From Bradyrhizobium sp. WSM3983 (GTDB lineage Bacteria; Pseudomonadota; Alphaproteobacteria; Rhizobiales; Xanthobacteraceae): a stretch of DNA of 64,000 bases. Positions within the stretch are counted from its first letter, which is position 1. Each line of letters begins with the position of its first letter. The stretch covers positions 124,001 through 188,000 of the forward strand of contig NZ_AXAY01000015.1 in NCBI RefSeq assembly GCF_000473045.1. The letters are read 5' to 3'. Below the pieces are notes generated by a model. The model saw nothing but the letters and a program-made list of their open reading frames with translations, did not search any database and was not told where the DNA came from. The position numbers and the translations under genes were made by a program. Positions 52,107-60,269 of this stretch are shown piece after piece.

Positions 52107-52715
52107 TCAGCCATCGACGGGTTCGGTGGCGGCGAATGACGGGCGCTTGCTAAGGTCGGTATACCACTCAGCGAGCCGAGGCGCCGATTTGCGCCAAGCG
52201 AGCGTACCAAAGCGATAGTCGAGATATCCGAGCGCACAACCGACAGTTATGTGCCCGATCGAAAACGGCAATTCGATGAGCGCTTGTGCTTCGTCGTCGA
52301 GTTGGTTTAGTGAAGCCCTTGTCTTCAGTTCAAAGGCGGAGGTAAGGGGTTGCATCGGCGCCTCCCGCTCCCGTTCATTGCGCCACAGGATTAGTGCATC
52401 CAGCAGTCCGTCACCAAACGCCTGCCATCGCAAGGCTTGCCATCTGTCCGAGCCCGTTTTTGGAAACAGGGAACCCTGCGCAACGTCGTCGAGATATTCG
52501 CAGATTACAGCCGAGTCGAATAGAACGAAGCCGTTGTCTAGTTTCAATGTCGGTATTTTCGATAACGGGTTATCTTCCATCAGTCGTTCGTTAGGACTGA
52601 GCATTGCGGCGACTGAACGTACGAGTTCAAGCTTCGGCAATAATCCAAGTTCGTGGATACAAACGGTGACTTTGCGAACATACGGTGAGCGAGGTGACCA
52701 GTGAAGCTTCATCAT
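52107..52715 (-). CDS. Glutathione S-transferase
   Basis: 202 residues. KLHWSPRSPYVRKVTVCIHE is the GST N-terminus with the active-site serine; IPTLKLDNGFVLFDSAVICEYL forms the glutathione site; the C-terminal domain contains ITVGCALGYLDYRFG. ATG 52715 overlaps the CoA-transferase stop by one base (TGATG). Convergent with the amidohydrolase gene. A GST next to a CoA-transferase may serve isomerisation or thiol chemistry in the pathway. Confidence 0.9.
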   Translation of the reverse strand: MMKLHWSPRSPYVRKVTVCIHELGLLPKLELVRSVAAMLSPNERLMEDNPLSKIPTLKLDNGFVLFDSAVICEYLDDVAQGSLFPKTGSDRWQALRWQAFGDGLLDALILWRNEREREAPMQPLTSAFELKTRASLNQLDDEAQALIELPFSIGHITVGCALGYLDYRFGTLAWRKSAPRLAEWYTDLSKRPSFAATEPVDG

Positions 52716-53950
52716 CAAATAACTCCTGCCGTTCGGAGTGACGAGATGTCGCCCTTGCCATAGCCAAGCTCAGTTAAAATCTCTTCGTTGTGCTGTCCGA
52801 GCAGTGGCGGCGGTGAGAGCGTCGGTAAGGGTGCATCTGAGAATTTCATAGGGCTGGAGACCTGAGGAACGTCAACGCCGCTCGGATGCGGAACGTGCTG
52901 TAACATTTGCCGCGCCTTGACCTGCGGATCTTTGAAGACATCGGCTACGGAGTTGATCGCGCCGCACGGGACGCCTGCCGCATCGAGCTCCGCGACCAAT
53001 TTTTCGCGCTCCCATTGCGCGAATAAGCCGCGCAGCAATTCCGATAATTCGCTGATGTTGCGAACACGTTGAGCGTTGCTGGCGAAACGTTCATCCTTTG
53101 GCCAGTCTGGCTGTCCGAGCACGTCGCACAATTTGACAAATTGCCCGTCGTTGCCGACCACCAGAATGACATCACCGTCCGAGCATCTATAAACGTCCTG
53201 TGGTTGGATGTTCGGATGGGCATTGCCATTGCGCTTCGGCACTTTACCCGAAACCAAATAGTTCATTGCCTGATTCGAAAGCGTTGCGACCTGGACGTCG
53301 AGCATCCCGATATCGATATAGTCGCCCTTGCCCGTTTCGTTCCGGCGGGCTAGTGCGGCCAGCACCGACACAGCCGTGTACATGCCGGTCATCAAGTCAA
53401 CGATCGGAATTCCGACCTTCTGCGGACCTCCACCTGGTCTGCCGTCTCGCTCGCCGGTTACGCTCATCAAGCCACCCATAGCCTGGATGAGAAAATCGTA
53501 AGCGGGCTGGTCGCGGCGAGGGCCAGTCTGGCCAAATCCAGTGACCGAGCAATAGATGAGTCGAGAATTGATTTTGCGCAGCGATGCTTCGTCTAGTCCA
53601 TATCGCGCCAGTGTTCCGGCTTTGTAATTCTCCAGAACGATATCGGCCTTCATTGCGAGTTCACGCACGATGCGTTGCCCCTCGGGCTTTTCGAGGCTGA
53701 CTGTGATCGAACGTTTGCCGCGATTAACGGCGAGGTAGTAGCCGGCTTCCTTGGTGGGTTGCGCTTTGGCATCTTTGAGAAAGGGCGGACCCCAAGACCG
53801 CGTATCGTCGCCTGCGCCCGGCCTTTCCACTTTGATGACGTCAGCACCGAGATCGGCCAGAACCTGCCCTGCCCAAGGGGCAGCCAGGATCCTGCTGAGG
53901 TCGAGGACCTTGACATGCGACAGCGGTGCTGCGGAAAGATTCATAATCAT
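52715..53950 (-). CDS. CaiB/BaiF family III CoA-transferase
   Basis: 411 residues. VLDLSRILAAPWAGQVLADL and ADVIKVERP at the start; catalytic Asp in VGIPIVDLMTGMYT; RNGNAHPNIQPQDVY and the C-terminal LLGQHNEEIL are family landmarks. Start 53950 or 53944. Divergent from an enoyl-CoA hydratase gene and co-transcribed with the GST. Confidence 0.92.
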   Translation of the reverse strand: MIMNLSAAPLSHVKVLDLSRILAAPWAGQVLADLGADVIKVERPGAGDDTRSWGPPFLKDAKAQPTKEAGYYLAVNRGKRSITVSLEKPEGQRIVRELAMKADIVLENYKAGTLARYGLDEASLRKINSRLIYCSVTGFGQTGPRRDQPAYDFLIQAMGGLMSVTGERDGRPGGGPQKVGIPIVDLMTGMYTAVSVLAALARRNETGKGDYIDIGMLDVQVATLSNQAMNYLVSGKVPKRNGNAHPNIQPQDVYRCSDGDVILVVGNDGQFVKLCDVLGQPDWPKDERFASNAQRVRNISELSELLRGLFAQWEREKLVAELDAAGVPCGAINSVADVFKDPQVKARQMLQHVPHPSGVDVPQVSSPMKFSDAPLPTLSPPPLLGQHNEEILTELGYGKGDISSLRTAGVI

Positions 53951-54429
53951 CTTGCCTTCGAATGTAATGCCGATCGCGCGAACTCTAAGTGGCGGCGCCA
54001 GTCCTGCCTATGGACCAGGCGTCAATTCAGAGATGCGAATGGGCGCATGACAGATCGCTTGTGTATCCGTCAGGCTCTCGAAGGGCCGCGCGGGGCGACC
54101 ACAAATCAACAATTCAGCCTTTACTCAATGCAGATAGCTCTCGGTCCATTAGGAACTTTGCGGTGGTCGGGACGACATTAGCTGAACGCATTCATCTCCC
54201 TATATTTGTAGGACTCTTGCAGTGACCTGTTTCGTCGCTCAACGATTTGCCGCGGGTCGAACAACCATCATACCCCTTGCCCGCTTTGAAGACTGAGTTC
54301 CTTGACATCAGGTACAAAGGAGCTTGCCTTCAACGCGATACACCGACAATAGTCGCGGCACGCGTATGACGCGCCACGCCCGATATGACGCGCTCGGTGT
54401 CAGAATCGCCCGGTCACACAGGAGACGAC
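53951..54429. other. Divergent promoter region, 479 bp
   Basis: Separates CoA-transferase (minus) and enoyl-CoA hydratase (plus). No gene seen on either strand; no strong palindrome noticed. Confidence 0.5.
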
Positions 54430-55206
54430 ATGCACGATTTGACCCAACTAAAAGTCGTTGTCGCCGACCACGTCGCAACGCTCACAATGGATGCCCCGCC
54501 GGTGAATGCTCTGACTCGCGTTCTAAACGACGAGCTGACGTTGGCGCTGGATCGCATTTCGGAGATGGATGAAGTGCGCGCGGTCGTATTGACGGGCGAA
54601 GGAAAAGTGTTTTGTGCAGGCGCCGATTTGAAAGGGCGAGCCGAAGTAATCAAGCATCCAGGTGACTTCCTCGTGCATTCTCGACGGACGCGGGAGTGTT
54701 TTCATTCAATTCGAGAGTGCGCGAAGCCGGTTGTCGTGGCCATCAATGGCGCTGCTTTGGGATCGGGCGTGGCCATGGTGGCATCCTCCGACATTCTGGT
54801 CGCGTCGGAGAAGGCGTCGCTCGGCTTGCCCGAGGTCGATGTAGGGCTGTTGGGTGGTTGCCGGCATGCGATGCGCCTTTTCAGTCATTCTCGACTGCGG
54901 CGTATGGCGTTGACCGGCCACCGGGTCAGTGGTCCCGAATTGTATCGTTTGGGGATCGTGGAGGCTTGCGTCCCTCCTGAAGATCTATTGCCGACGGCAC
55001 TGGATATCGCCAAGACGGTCGCGTCGAAGAGCCCCTTGTCGACTCGGCTTTGCAAACACACGCTAAACGTAATCGAGGACATGAGCTTGCGCGACGGATA
55101 CCGCTATGAGCAAGATCAAACAGCCATTATCGGCAAGACAGACGATGCTAAAGAAGCGCAGCTTGCATTCAAAGAAAAGCGTGCACCGATTTTCAAGGGT
55201 AGATGA
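54430..55206 (+). CDS. Enoyl-CoA hydratase family protein
   Basis: 258 residues from ATG after GGAG. VFCAGADLKGR and INGAALGSGVAMVAS form the CoA site. LPEVDVGLLGGCRHAMRL keeps the first catalytic Glu, while the second position is GGCRH instead of Glu, a pattern seen in carnitinyl/crotonobetainyl-type crotonases. The C-terminus ends AFKEKRAPIFKGR. Likely acts on the CoA ester made by the divergent CoA-transferase. Confidence 0.9.
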   Translation: MHDLTQLKVVVADHVATLTMDAPPVNALTRVLNDELTLALDRISEMDEVRAVVLTGEGKVFCAGADLKGRAEVIKHPGDFLVHSRRTRECFHSIRECAKPVVVAINGAALGSGVAMVASSDILVASEKASLGLPEVDVGLLGGCRHAMRLFSHSRLRRMALTGHRVSGPELYRLGIVEACVPPEDLLPTALDIAKTVASKSPLSTRLCKHTLNVIEDMSLRDGYRYEQDQTAIIGKTDDAKEAQLAFKEKRAPIFKGR

Positions 55207-56053
55207 GAGGGGCTGTGCGGCCGACATTCCATAACATTCGATACCCGAATCTCGGATGATTCTGTCCGACGGCAGACGCCTTCGTGAAATGCGTCGCTCC
55301 CAACAGCTGGCGCATTGAGATGGAGTATGTCGCAACACGGTCCTGATCGCATTAGCGATCGGCTTGGCTATCTGGGCGACGATGGCGCGCCGACCAGGCC
55401 AAGCGTCGATCCGGCCGTGCCAAGGGCCCCTTGGGTAAGCAATAGACTGCATCGGTCCACGCCGTAGGTGCCCCGATCCGCCGGCACGCGATCCGCGGGA
55501 CATCGCAGATAGACGCTTTCTCAAAAGCCGACGAGAGATGCACATAGGGCCGAAAAACACTACCCGGCGGTCCCTGCATGTGAATCAGCGCCGAAGTATG
55601 ACCCCTTCGGTAGCAAACAAATCAAAGGGTTATCGTGCCTATCGGCGCCGGGACCCCACGCTGATTCACACTCATTCCATTGGTTGTACCGTGGAAGCGA
55701 CGTTCTAATGGCCGCTGACGTTTCGTTCCCTTCAAATCGACAGCTGAGCGAGATGTTAAGTGCTTTTATCGCAAGTTGAGGGATGAAGTCGACGGCGTGC
55801 TGACTCGCTGAGGATTGCAGCGCACCCAATAGTACAGAAGGGCCGGTGCCCAAAGCTATGGCCGAACTGTATCAACGTTCACAACCGGTCGCCACCGTCA
55901 CATCTTCGGATCACGCGCGCCAACGGCGCCAACCGAAGGCCCGTCGCCGGCACGGTCGGTTCGACGTTCGTTGCGAATGACAGGACGGCTAAGGAGAGTG
56001 AGCGGTCGGTAGGCGGGAGCTGGGTCTCCCGCCGCTTCGCGGCGGCGAACCGA
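55207..56053. other. Intergenic region of about 850 bp
   Basis: Between the enoyl-CoA hydratase and the end of an ABC binding-protein gene. No supported gene; long open frames on the minus strand lack any protein signature. The right end has two GC-rich hairpins. Confidence 0.5.
56012..56048 (-). terminator. GC-rich hairpins after ABC binding-protein gene
   Basis: GGCGGGAG / CTCCCGCC (8-bp stem, 6-nt loop) and an adjoining CGCCGC-TTC-GCGGCG hairpin just past the stop of the minus-strand gene. There is no T tract, so this is a weak call. Confidence 0.35.
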
Positions 56054-57268
56054 TCATTCAGCCGACATGGGATCGCCGGTGAGGCTCCAGCTTTCGCCGT
56101 CGAAAGCCGCGATCCGGAGGGTCTTGAACGCTCCGTAGTCGTCGGGCTTGGTGCTGATCGAGATGCCCGGGAGCATCATCGGCAGACGTTCGCCGTGGAG
56201 GGACGTCGCTTGACGGATCAGGTTTTCCCGCGTGAGGTCGTCGCCGCATTTCCTCAGCACGAGTTCGACGGCATGGACGTTCATGTAGGCCACCAGGACC
56301 GAATAATCGTCCGGATTGACTGACGGGGCGTACTTTCTCAGGAATGCCTTGTAGGCCTTGACCTCGTCGTCATTGGCCCAGGCGGGGTCGCCGGGCTGCT
56401 TGAGGAACTGCGTGGTCACGAGGCCCTTTGAGGCGTCAAGGCCCGCCGGCTTCAGGATCGTTTCGACGGACGCCGTCGATCCCCCGATGATGTGCAACGG
56501 GCTCCAGTTCAATTCATGGACCTTGCGGATCGATTGCGCCGCCGCCTTCGAGGACGACTGATCGACCAGCGTGTCTATGCCGGCGGACTTGAGCTGGACG
56601 ATCTGCGAATCGATCGTGGGGTCGGCGAGTTCGTAGGATGCCTCGATCACGATCTGCGAGGCCTTGTCTCCGAGACCGGCGCGAAGTCCCTTCAGATAGT
56701 CCTTTCCGTAATCGTCGTTCTGGTAGAGGACGCCAATCTTGGCCTGCGGCCTGGTCTTTAGCAGGTACTTGGCGATGACGCGTCCCTCGGTCTCGAAATC
56801 GGGATAGAGCGGCACGGTCCAGCGGAAGTTCTTGGGATCGTTGAAGCGACGCCCGCCGGCGGTGATGAACAGCTGTGGGACCTGCTTGGAGTTCAGGTAT
56901 TTCTGAATGGCGACGTTCGGCGCGGTGCCGATGGTGCCGACTTCGGCGAGCACGCCGACGTCCTCGACGAGCTTGCGCGACTGCTCGACCGCCTTCGGGG
57001 CGCTGTAGGCGTTGTCGAGCTGCGTGAAGTTGATCTTGCGTCCGTTGATTCCTCCCTGCTCGTTGAGCATCTCGAAATAGGCTACGACTGCGCGTCCCGC
57101 GCCGGCGCCGAACGCCGACGCCGGACCGCTTAGCGGGGTCGACTGCCCGAGCTTGATCTCGGTATCGCTAACCCCCGGTCCGTAGGCTTTTTGCGCGTAG
57201 AGTGGTGTCGACGCCAGCATCGCCGATGCGGCCATCACGCCGAAAGCGCGACCGAAATGGCTGTTCAA
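56054..57268 (-). CDS. ABC transporter substrate-binding protein, Liv type
   Basis: 404 residues with a Sec signal (FGVMAASAMLASTPLYAQ). Peripla_BP_6 features: GVSDTEIKLGQSTPLSGPAS, LNEQGGINGRKINF, VLYQNDDYGKDYLKGL. The permease and ATPase genes are not beside it. It sits behind an acyl-CoA dehydrogenase gene (36 bp), so it probably belongs to the GntR-controlled operon and binds the acid that is degraded there. Confidence 0.92.
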   Translation of the reverse strand: MNSHFGRAFGVMAASAMLASTPLYAQKAYGPGVSDTEIKLGQSTPLSGPASAFGAGAGRAVVAYFEMLNEQGGINGRKINFTQLDNAYSAPKAVEQSRKLVEDVGVLAEVGTIGTAPNVAIQKYLNSKQVPQLFITAGGRRFNDPKNFRWTVPLYPDFETEGRVIAKYLLKTRPQAKIGVLYQNDDYGKDYLKGLRAGLGDKASQIVIEASYELADPTIDSQIVQLKSAGIDTLVDQSSSKAAAQSIRKVHELNWSPLHIIGGSTASVETILKPAGLDASKGLVTTQFLKQPGDPAWANDDEVKAYKAFLRKYAPSVNPDDYSVLVAYMNVHAVELVLRKCGDDLTRENLIRQATSLHGERLPMMLPGISISTKPDDYGAFKTLRIAAFDGESWSLTGDPMSAE

Positions 57269-57304
57269 GGTTAGGTCCTCCCGATTTGCTTGTTTTCCAG
57301 GTTC

Positions 57305-58444
57305 TTATCGCAGAAGTTCGCGGGCGATGACCATTCTTTGGATCTGGTTGGTGCCCTCGAAGATTTGCGTCAGCTTGGCGTCGCGCATCATGCGCTCGAC
57401 CGGATAGTCCATGGTGTAGCCGTAGCCGCCGAAGATCTGTACGGCATCAGTCGTCACCTTCATGGCCATGTCGCTGCCGATGCACTTGGCCATGCTGGCC
57501 AGTACGTTCAGCCGCTTCCAGTCACCGGCATCGCCCGCGCGCGCGCATTCATAGACGAGGGCGCGCGCCGCTTCGATCTGCATGGCCATGTCGGCAAGCA
57601 TGAACTGCACGCCCTGGAATTCCGAGATCGCCTTCTTGAACTGCTTGCGCTCCTTCGCATAGGCGAGGCTGACATCGAGCGCTCCCTGGGCGAGGCCGAC
57701 GGACTGCGCGCCGATCGTCGGACGGTTGAGGTCGAGGGCGCGCATCGAAGCGCGAAAACCCTTGCCTTCCTCGCCGACGAGATTTTCCATGGGCACCCGC
57801 ACGTTGTCGAAGAAGATCGGCGTGTTCGGCGCGCCGCGGAAGCCCATCTTGCGTTCGTGCCGACCGAACGTGATGCCCGGCATGTTCTTGGGCTCGACGA
57901 TGAAGGCGCTGATGCCGTCCGCGCCAGGGCTGTCGCTTGTGCGTGCCATCACGACGATATAGTCCGCCGCCACGCCGTAGCTGCACCATTGCTTACGACC
58001 GTTGAGGACAAAACAATCGCCGTCCTTCTTCGCGCGGGTGTTGATTGCGGTGACGTCCGAGCCCGCCTGCGGCTCCGAGATCGCTATCGCCGTCACGATG
58101 CCGCCCTTGGCGATGATCGGCAGGTATTTCTTGCGCTGCTCCTCGGAGCCGAAGTGGAGCAGCGGCATGATGAACATCGTGTTCAGCGCGGCGATCGACG
58201 CGCAGGCGGGCGAGAATCGCGAGATCTCCTCGCGGGCGATGCACGCCATGGTGAGGTTGCCGTTGGGCCCGCCGTATTGTTCGGGGACCCAGAGTTGCAT
58301 CAATCCCATCTCGCCGAACAGCTTCACGAGCTCGAGGGGGAAGCGATCCGTCTCGTCGATTTCGGCTGCGATAGGCGCGACATGTCTGGCAGCCATTTTG
58401 CGGATGCTGTCGCGAAAGGCGACCTGCTCTTCGCTGAAGCTCAT
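57305..58444 (-). CDS. Acyl-CoA dehydrogenase
   Basis: 379 residues, the normal length. ACAD signature MACIAREEISRFSPACASIAA, AISEPQAGSDVTAI, the FAD-contact GRKQWCSYG and C-terminal IFGGYGYTMDYPVERMMRDAKL, where the catalytic Glu lies just before QRMVIARELLR. ATG 58444 (MSFSEEQ). Divergent from gntR with a palindrome between. Introduces a 2,3-double bond in an acyl-CoA, passing electrons to ETF. Confidence 0.93.
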   Translation of the reverse strand: MSFSEEQVAFRDSIRKMAARHVAPIAAEIDETDRFPLELVKLFGEMGLMQLWVPEQYGGPNGNLTMACIAREEISRFSPACASIAALNTMFIMPLLHFGSEEQRKKYLPIIAKGGIVTAIAISEPQAGSDVTAINTRAKKDGDCFVLNGRKQWCSYGVAADYIVVMARTSDSPGADGISAFIVEPKNMPGITFGRHERKMGFRGAPNTPIFFDNVRVPMENLVGEEGKGFRASMRALDLNRPTIGAQSVGLAQGALDVSLAYAKERKQFKKAISEFQGVQFMLADMAMQIEAARALVYECARAGDAGDWKRLNVLASMAKCIGSDMAMKVTTDAVQIFGGYGYTMDYPVERMMRDAKLTQIFEGTNQIQRMVIARELLR

Positions 58445-58492
58445 GAACGTCTCCGTCGTTTTTTTCGTTGGGAGGCCAAAAAGGGGCTTCCA

Positions 58493-58513
58493 TTGAATGG
58501 GTGATCCATTTAA
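58493..58513. promoter_or_regulatory. Candidate GntR operator in divergent promoter
   Basis: TTGAATGG-GTGAT-CCATTTAA, 8-bp arms with one mismatch; the inner AATGG-N5-CCATT is perfect. It lies between the acyl-CoA dehydrogenase and gntR starts, so it is a natural site for autoregulation and control of the operon. Confidence 0.6.
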
Positions 58514-58524
58514 TAACTCATCCC

Positions 58525-59388
58525 ATGTCGACCAAGTCAAGCCCCCACAAGACCGGCAGCGCGCGCGTCGCGCCATCCCCGCGTCGCGAACGAGCCTCTG
58601 ATCATCGGATGGCGGGATCGCCGGCCCCTGTGGCGTTTCGCCCGATCCACACGCGGCGCGCGTTCGAGGAAATTTGCGACCGGATTCGCGAGCAGCTTGC
58701 GCGCGGAGCTCTCAAGCCGGGCGACAAGCTGCCGCCGGAGCGCGATCTGGCGCAACAGCTGGGCGTGAGCCGCAACGTCCTTCGGGAAGCGCTTCGCAGC
58801 CTGGAGATGGCTGGCGTGCTGCGGCTGCAGAAGGGAGTCAAAGGTGGCGCCTTCATCCAGGAGGGCGATACCAGCCGCATGAATGTGGTCATGCGCGACA
58901 TGCTGAGTCTTGGGACGATCTCGATCCGCGAATTGTCGGAAGCGCGCGTACAGGTGCTCGACCTCGTCGTGCGCCTTGCCTGCGCGAACGCGCAGCAGGC
59001 GGATTTCGACGCGTTGCAGGCCAATGTCGAACGGACGGAGCTCTTTACCCGCGAGGGCCGGCTGCTGGAGCGGGTTGAATGCGCGCGGGAGTTCTACAAA
59101 TTGCTCGGCCTTGCTTGTGGCAACAAGGTCATCGCCATGATCACCGATGCGGTCACCGAAATCCACATGCGGTTCGTCTACGCCAAGGTCGCGTCCAGCG
59201 GGGTTGCGATGACGCGGCTGGGCGAGCGGCGCCGGCAGTTCCTGGCGGCGCTGCGGGAGCGGAATGCAGTCGCCGCGGCGCGGTTGATGCGCAGCCACCT
59301 GGGTGCGGTTCAGAAGATGCTCGAACAGGATCCCGGTGCCATGTCGCTTCAGATCGCCCTGGCTGAGATCAATTCTGGCATGAAGTGA
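58525..59388 (+). CDS. GntR-family regulator, FadR (FCD) subfamily
   Basis: 287 residues from ATG 58525; a longer frame starts upstream but would overlap the palindrome. wHTH: ALKPGDKLPPERDLAQQLGVSRNVLREALRSLEMAGV, then LQKGVKGGAFI. The FCD ligand domain covers the rest, with metal-binding His in EIHMRF and RSHLGAVQ. Likely senses an acyl-CoA or organic acid and controls both divergent arms. Confidence 0.93.
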   Translation: MSTKSSPHKTGSARVAPSPRRERASDHRMAGSPAPVAFRPIHTRRAFEEICDRIREQLARGALKPGDKLPPERDLAQQLGVSRNVLREALRSLEMAGVLRLQKGVKGGAFIQEGDTSRMNVVMRDMLSLGTISIRELSEARVQVLDLVVRLACANAQQADFDALQANVERTELFTREGRLLERVECAREFYKLLGLACGNKVIAMITDAVTEIHMRFVYAKVASSGVAMTRLGERRRQFLAALRERNAVAAARLMRSHLGAVQKMLEQDPGAMSLQIALAEINSGMK

Positions 59389-59450
59389 CGGAATTGCAGG
59401 CCCCGGCCGAACGTCGGAACTGAATCAAGAAAAACGAATGGAGGAAAGAC

Positions 59451-60260
59451 GTGTCCCAATATGCAAAGTACGAGTGTCTGACCGTAGATGTCGCCGACAA
59501 GATCGCGACGGTGACCTTGAACCGGCCGCAGGCCCGCAACGCCATCAATCAGAGGCTGATCCGGGAGCTCCGCACGATCTGGGACGATCTTGCCGACGAC
59601 CACGCCGTCAATGTCGTGGTGCTGACCGGGGCCGGGGAGTTCTTCAGCGTCGGTGGCGACGTCAAGGCGATGTCGGAGCGGCCGGGCGGCGATGTTCTGG
59701 AGGAGGGCGAGGTTCATGACCCCATGATCAGCCGCCGCGGCGTGACGCGCCAGCTCGAGCTCGACAAGCCCATCATCGCCGCGATTAATGGCGATGCCAT
59801 CGGCCTTGCCGCGACCCACGCGCTGCTCTGTGACATCACTATCATGGCGGAGGATGCGCGCATCGGCGATACCCATGTGTCGCGGGTGGGCTTGGTAGCG
59901 GGAGACGGCGGCACCGTGATCTGGCCGTTGCTCGTCGGCATCAACAAAGCCAAGGAATTCCTAATTCGGGGCACCCTGTTGAAGGGTAAAGAGGCCGAGC
60001 GGATCGGCCTCGTCAATCACGTCGTACCGAGGGCCGAGGTGCTGGCCAAGGCGCGGGAGATCGCAATCGAGCTCGCGAACGGCCCCACCTGGGCCATTCG
60101 CTGGACCAAGCTGTCGATCAATCAGATCGTCAAGGATCGGGTGAACATGCTGCTCGAAGCCTCGATGGCGCTCGAGCAGGTGACATTCGCAACCGCCGAC
60201 CACAAGGAAGCAACGATGTCTTTTAAGGAGAAGCGCAAGCCGAGGTTTGGCCAGGGCTAG
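59451..60260 (+). CDS. Enoyl-CoA hydratase/isomerase family protein
   Basis: 269 residues from GTG after GGAGGAAA. LNRPQARNAIN, FFSVGGDVKAM and INGDAIGLAATHALLCD are crotonase motifs. The catalytic region reads THVSRVGLVAGDGG, where Asp takes the place of the usual second Glu. C-terminus TMSFKEKRKPRF is typical. Nine bp before the double acyl-CoA dehydrogenase gene. Confidence 0.9.
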   Translation: MSQYAKYECLTVDVADKIATVTLNRPQARNAINQRLIRELRTIWDDLADDHAVNVVVLTGAGEFFSVGGDVKAMSERPGGDVLEEGEVHDPMISRRGVTRQLELDKPIIAAINGDAIGLAATHALLCDITIMAEDARIGDTHVSRVGLVAGDGGTVIWPLLVGINKAKEFLIRGTLLKGKEAERIGLVNHVVPRAEVLAKAREIAIELANGPTWAIRWTKLSINQIVKDRVNMLLEASMALEQVTFATADHKEATMSFKEKRKPRFGQG

Positions 60261-60269
60261 TCTAGCTCC

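Noticed and set aside
55063..55560. 165-codon minus-strand frame in the 850-bp gap
   Set aside because: No ribosome site, no domain, and it runs into the 3' end of the hydratase gene on the other strand.
57290..58504. 404-codon plus-strand frame opposite the acyl-CoA dehydrogenase
   Set aside because: The dehydrogenase motifs are unmistakable on the minus strand; the plus frame is repetitive in Arg, Asp and His.
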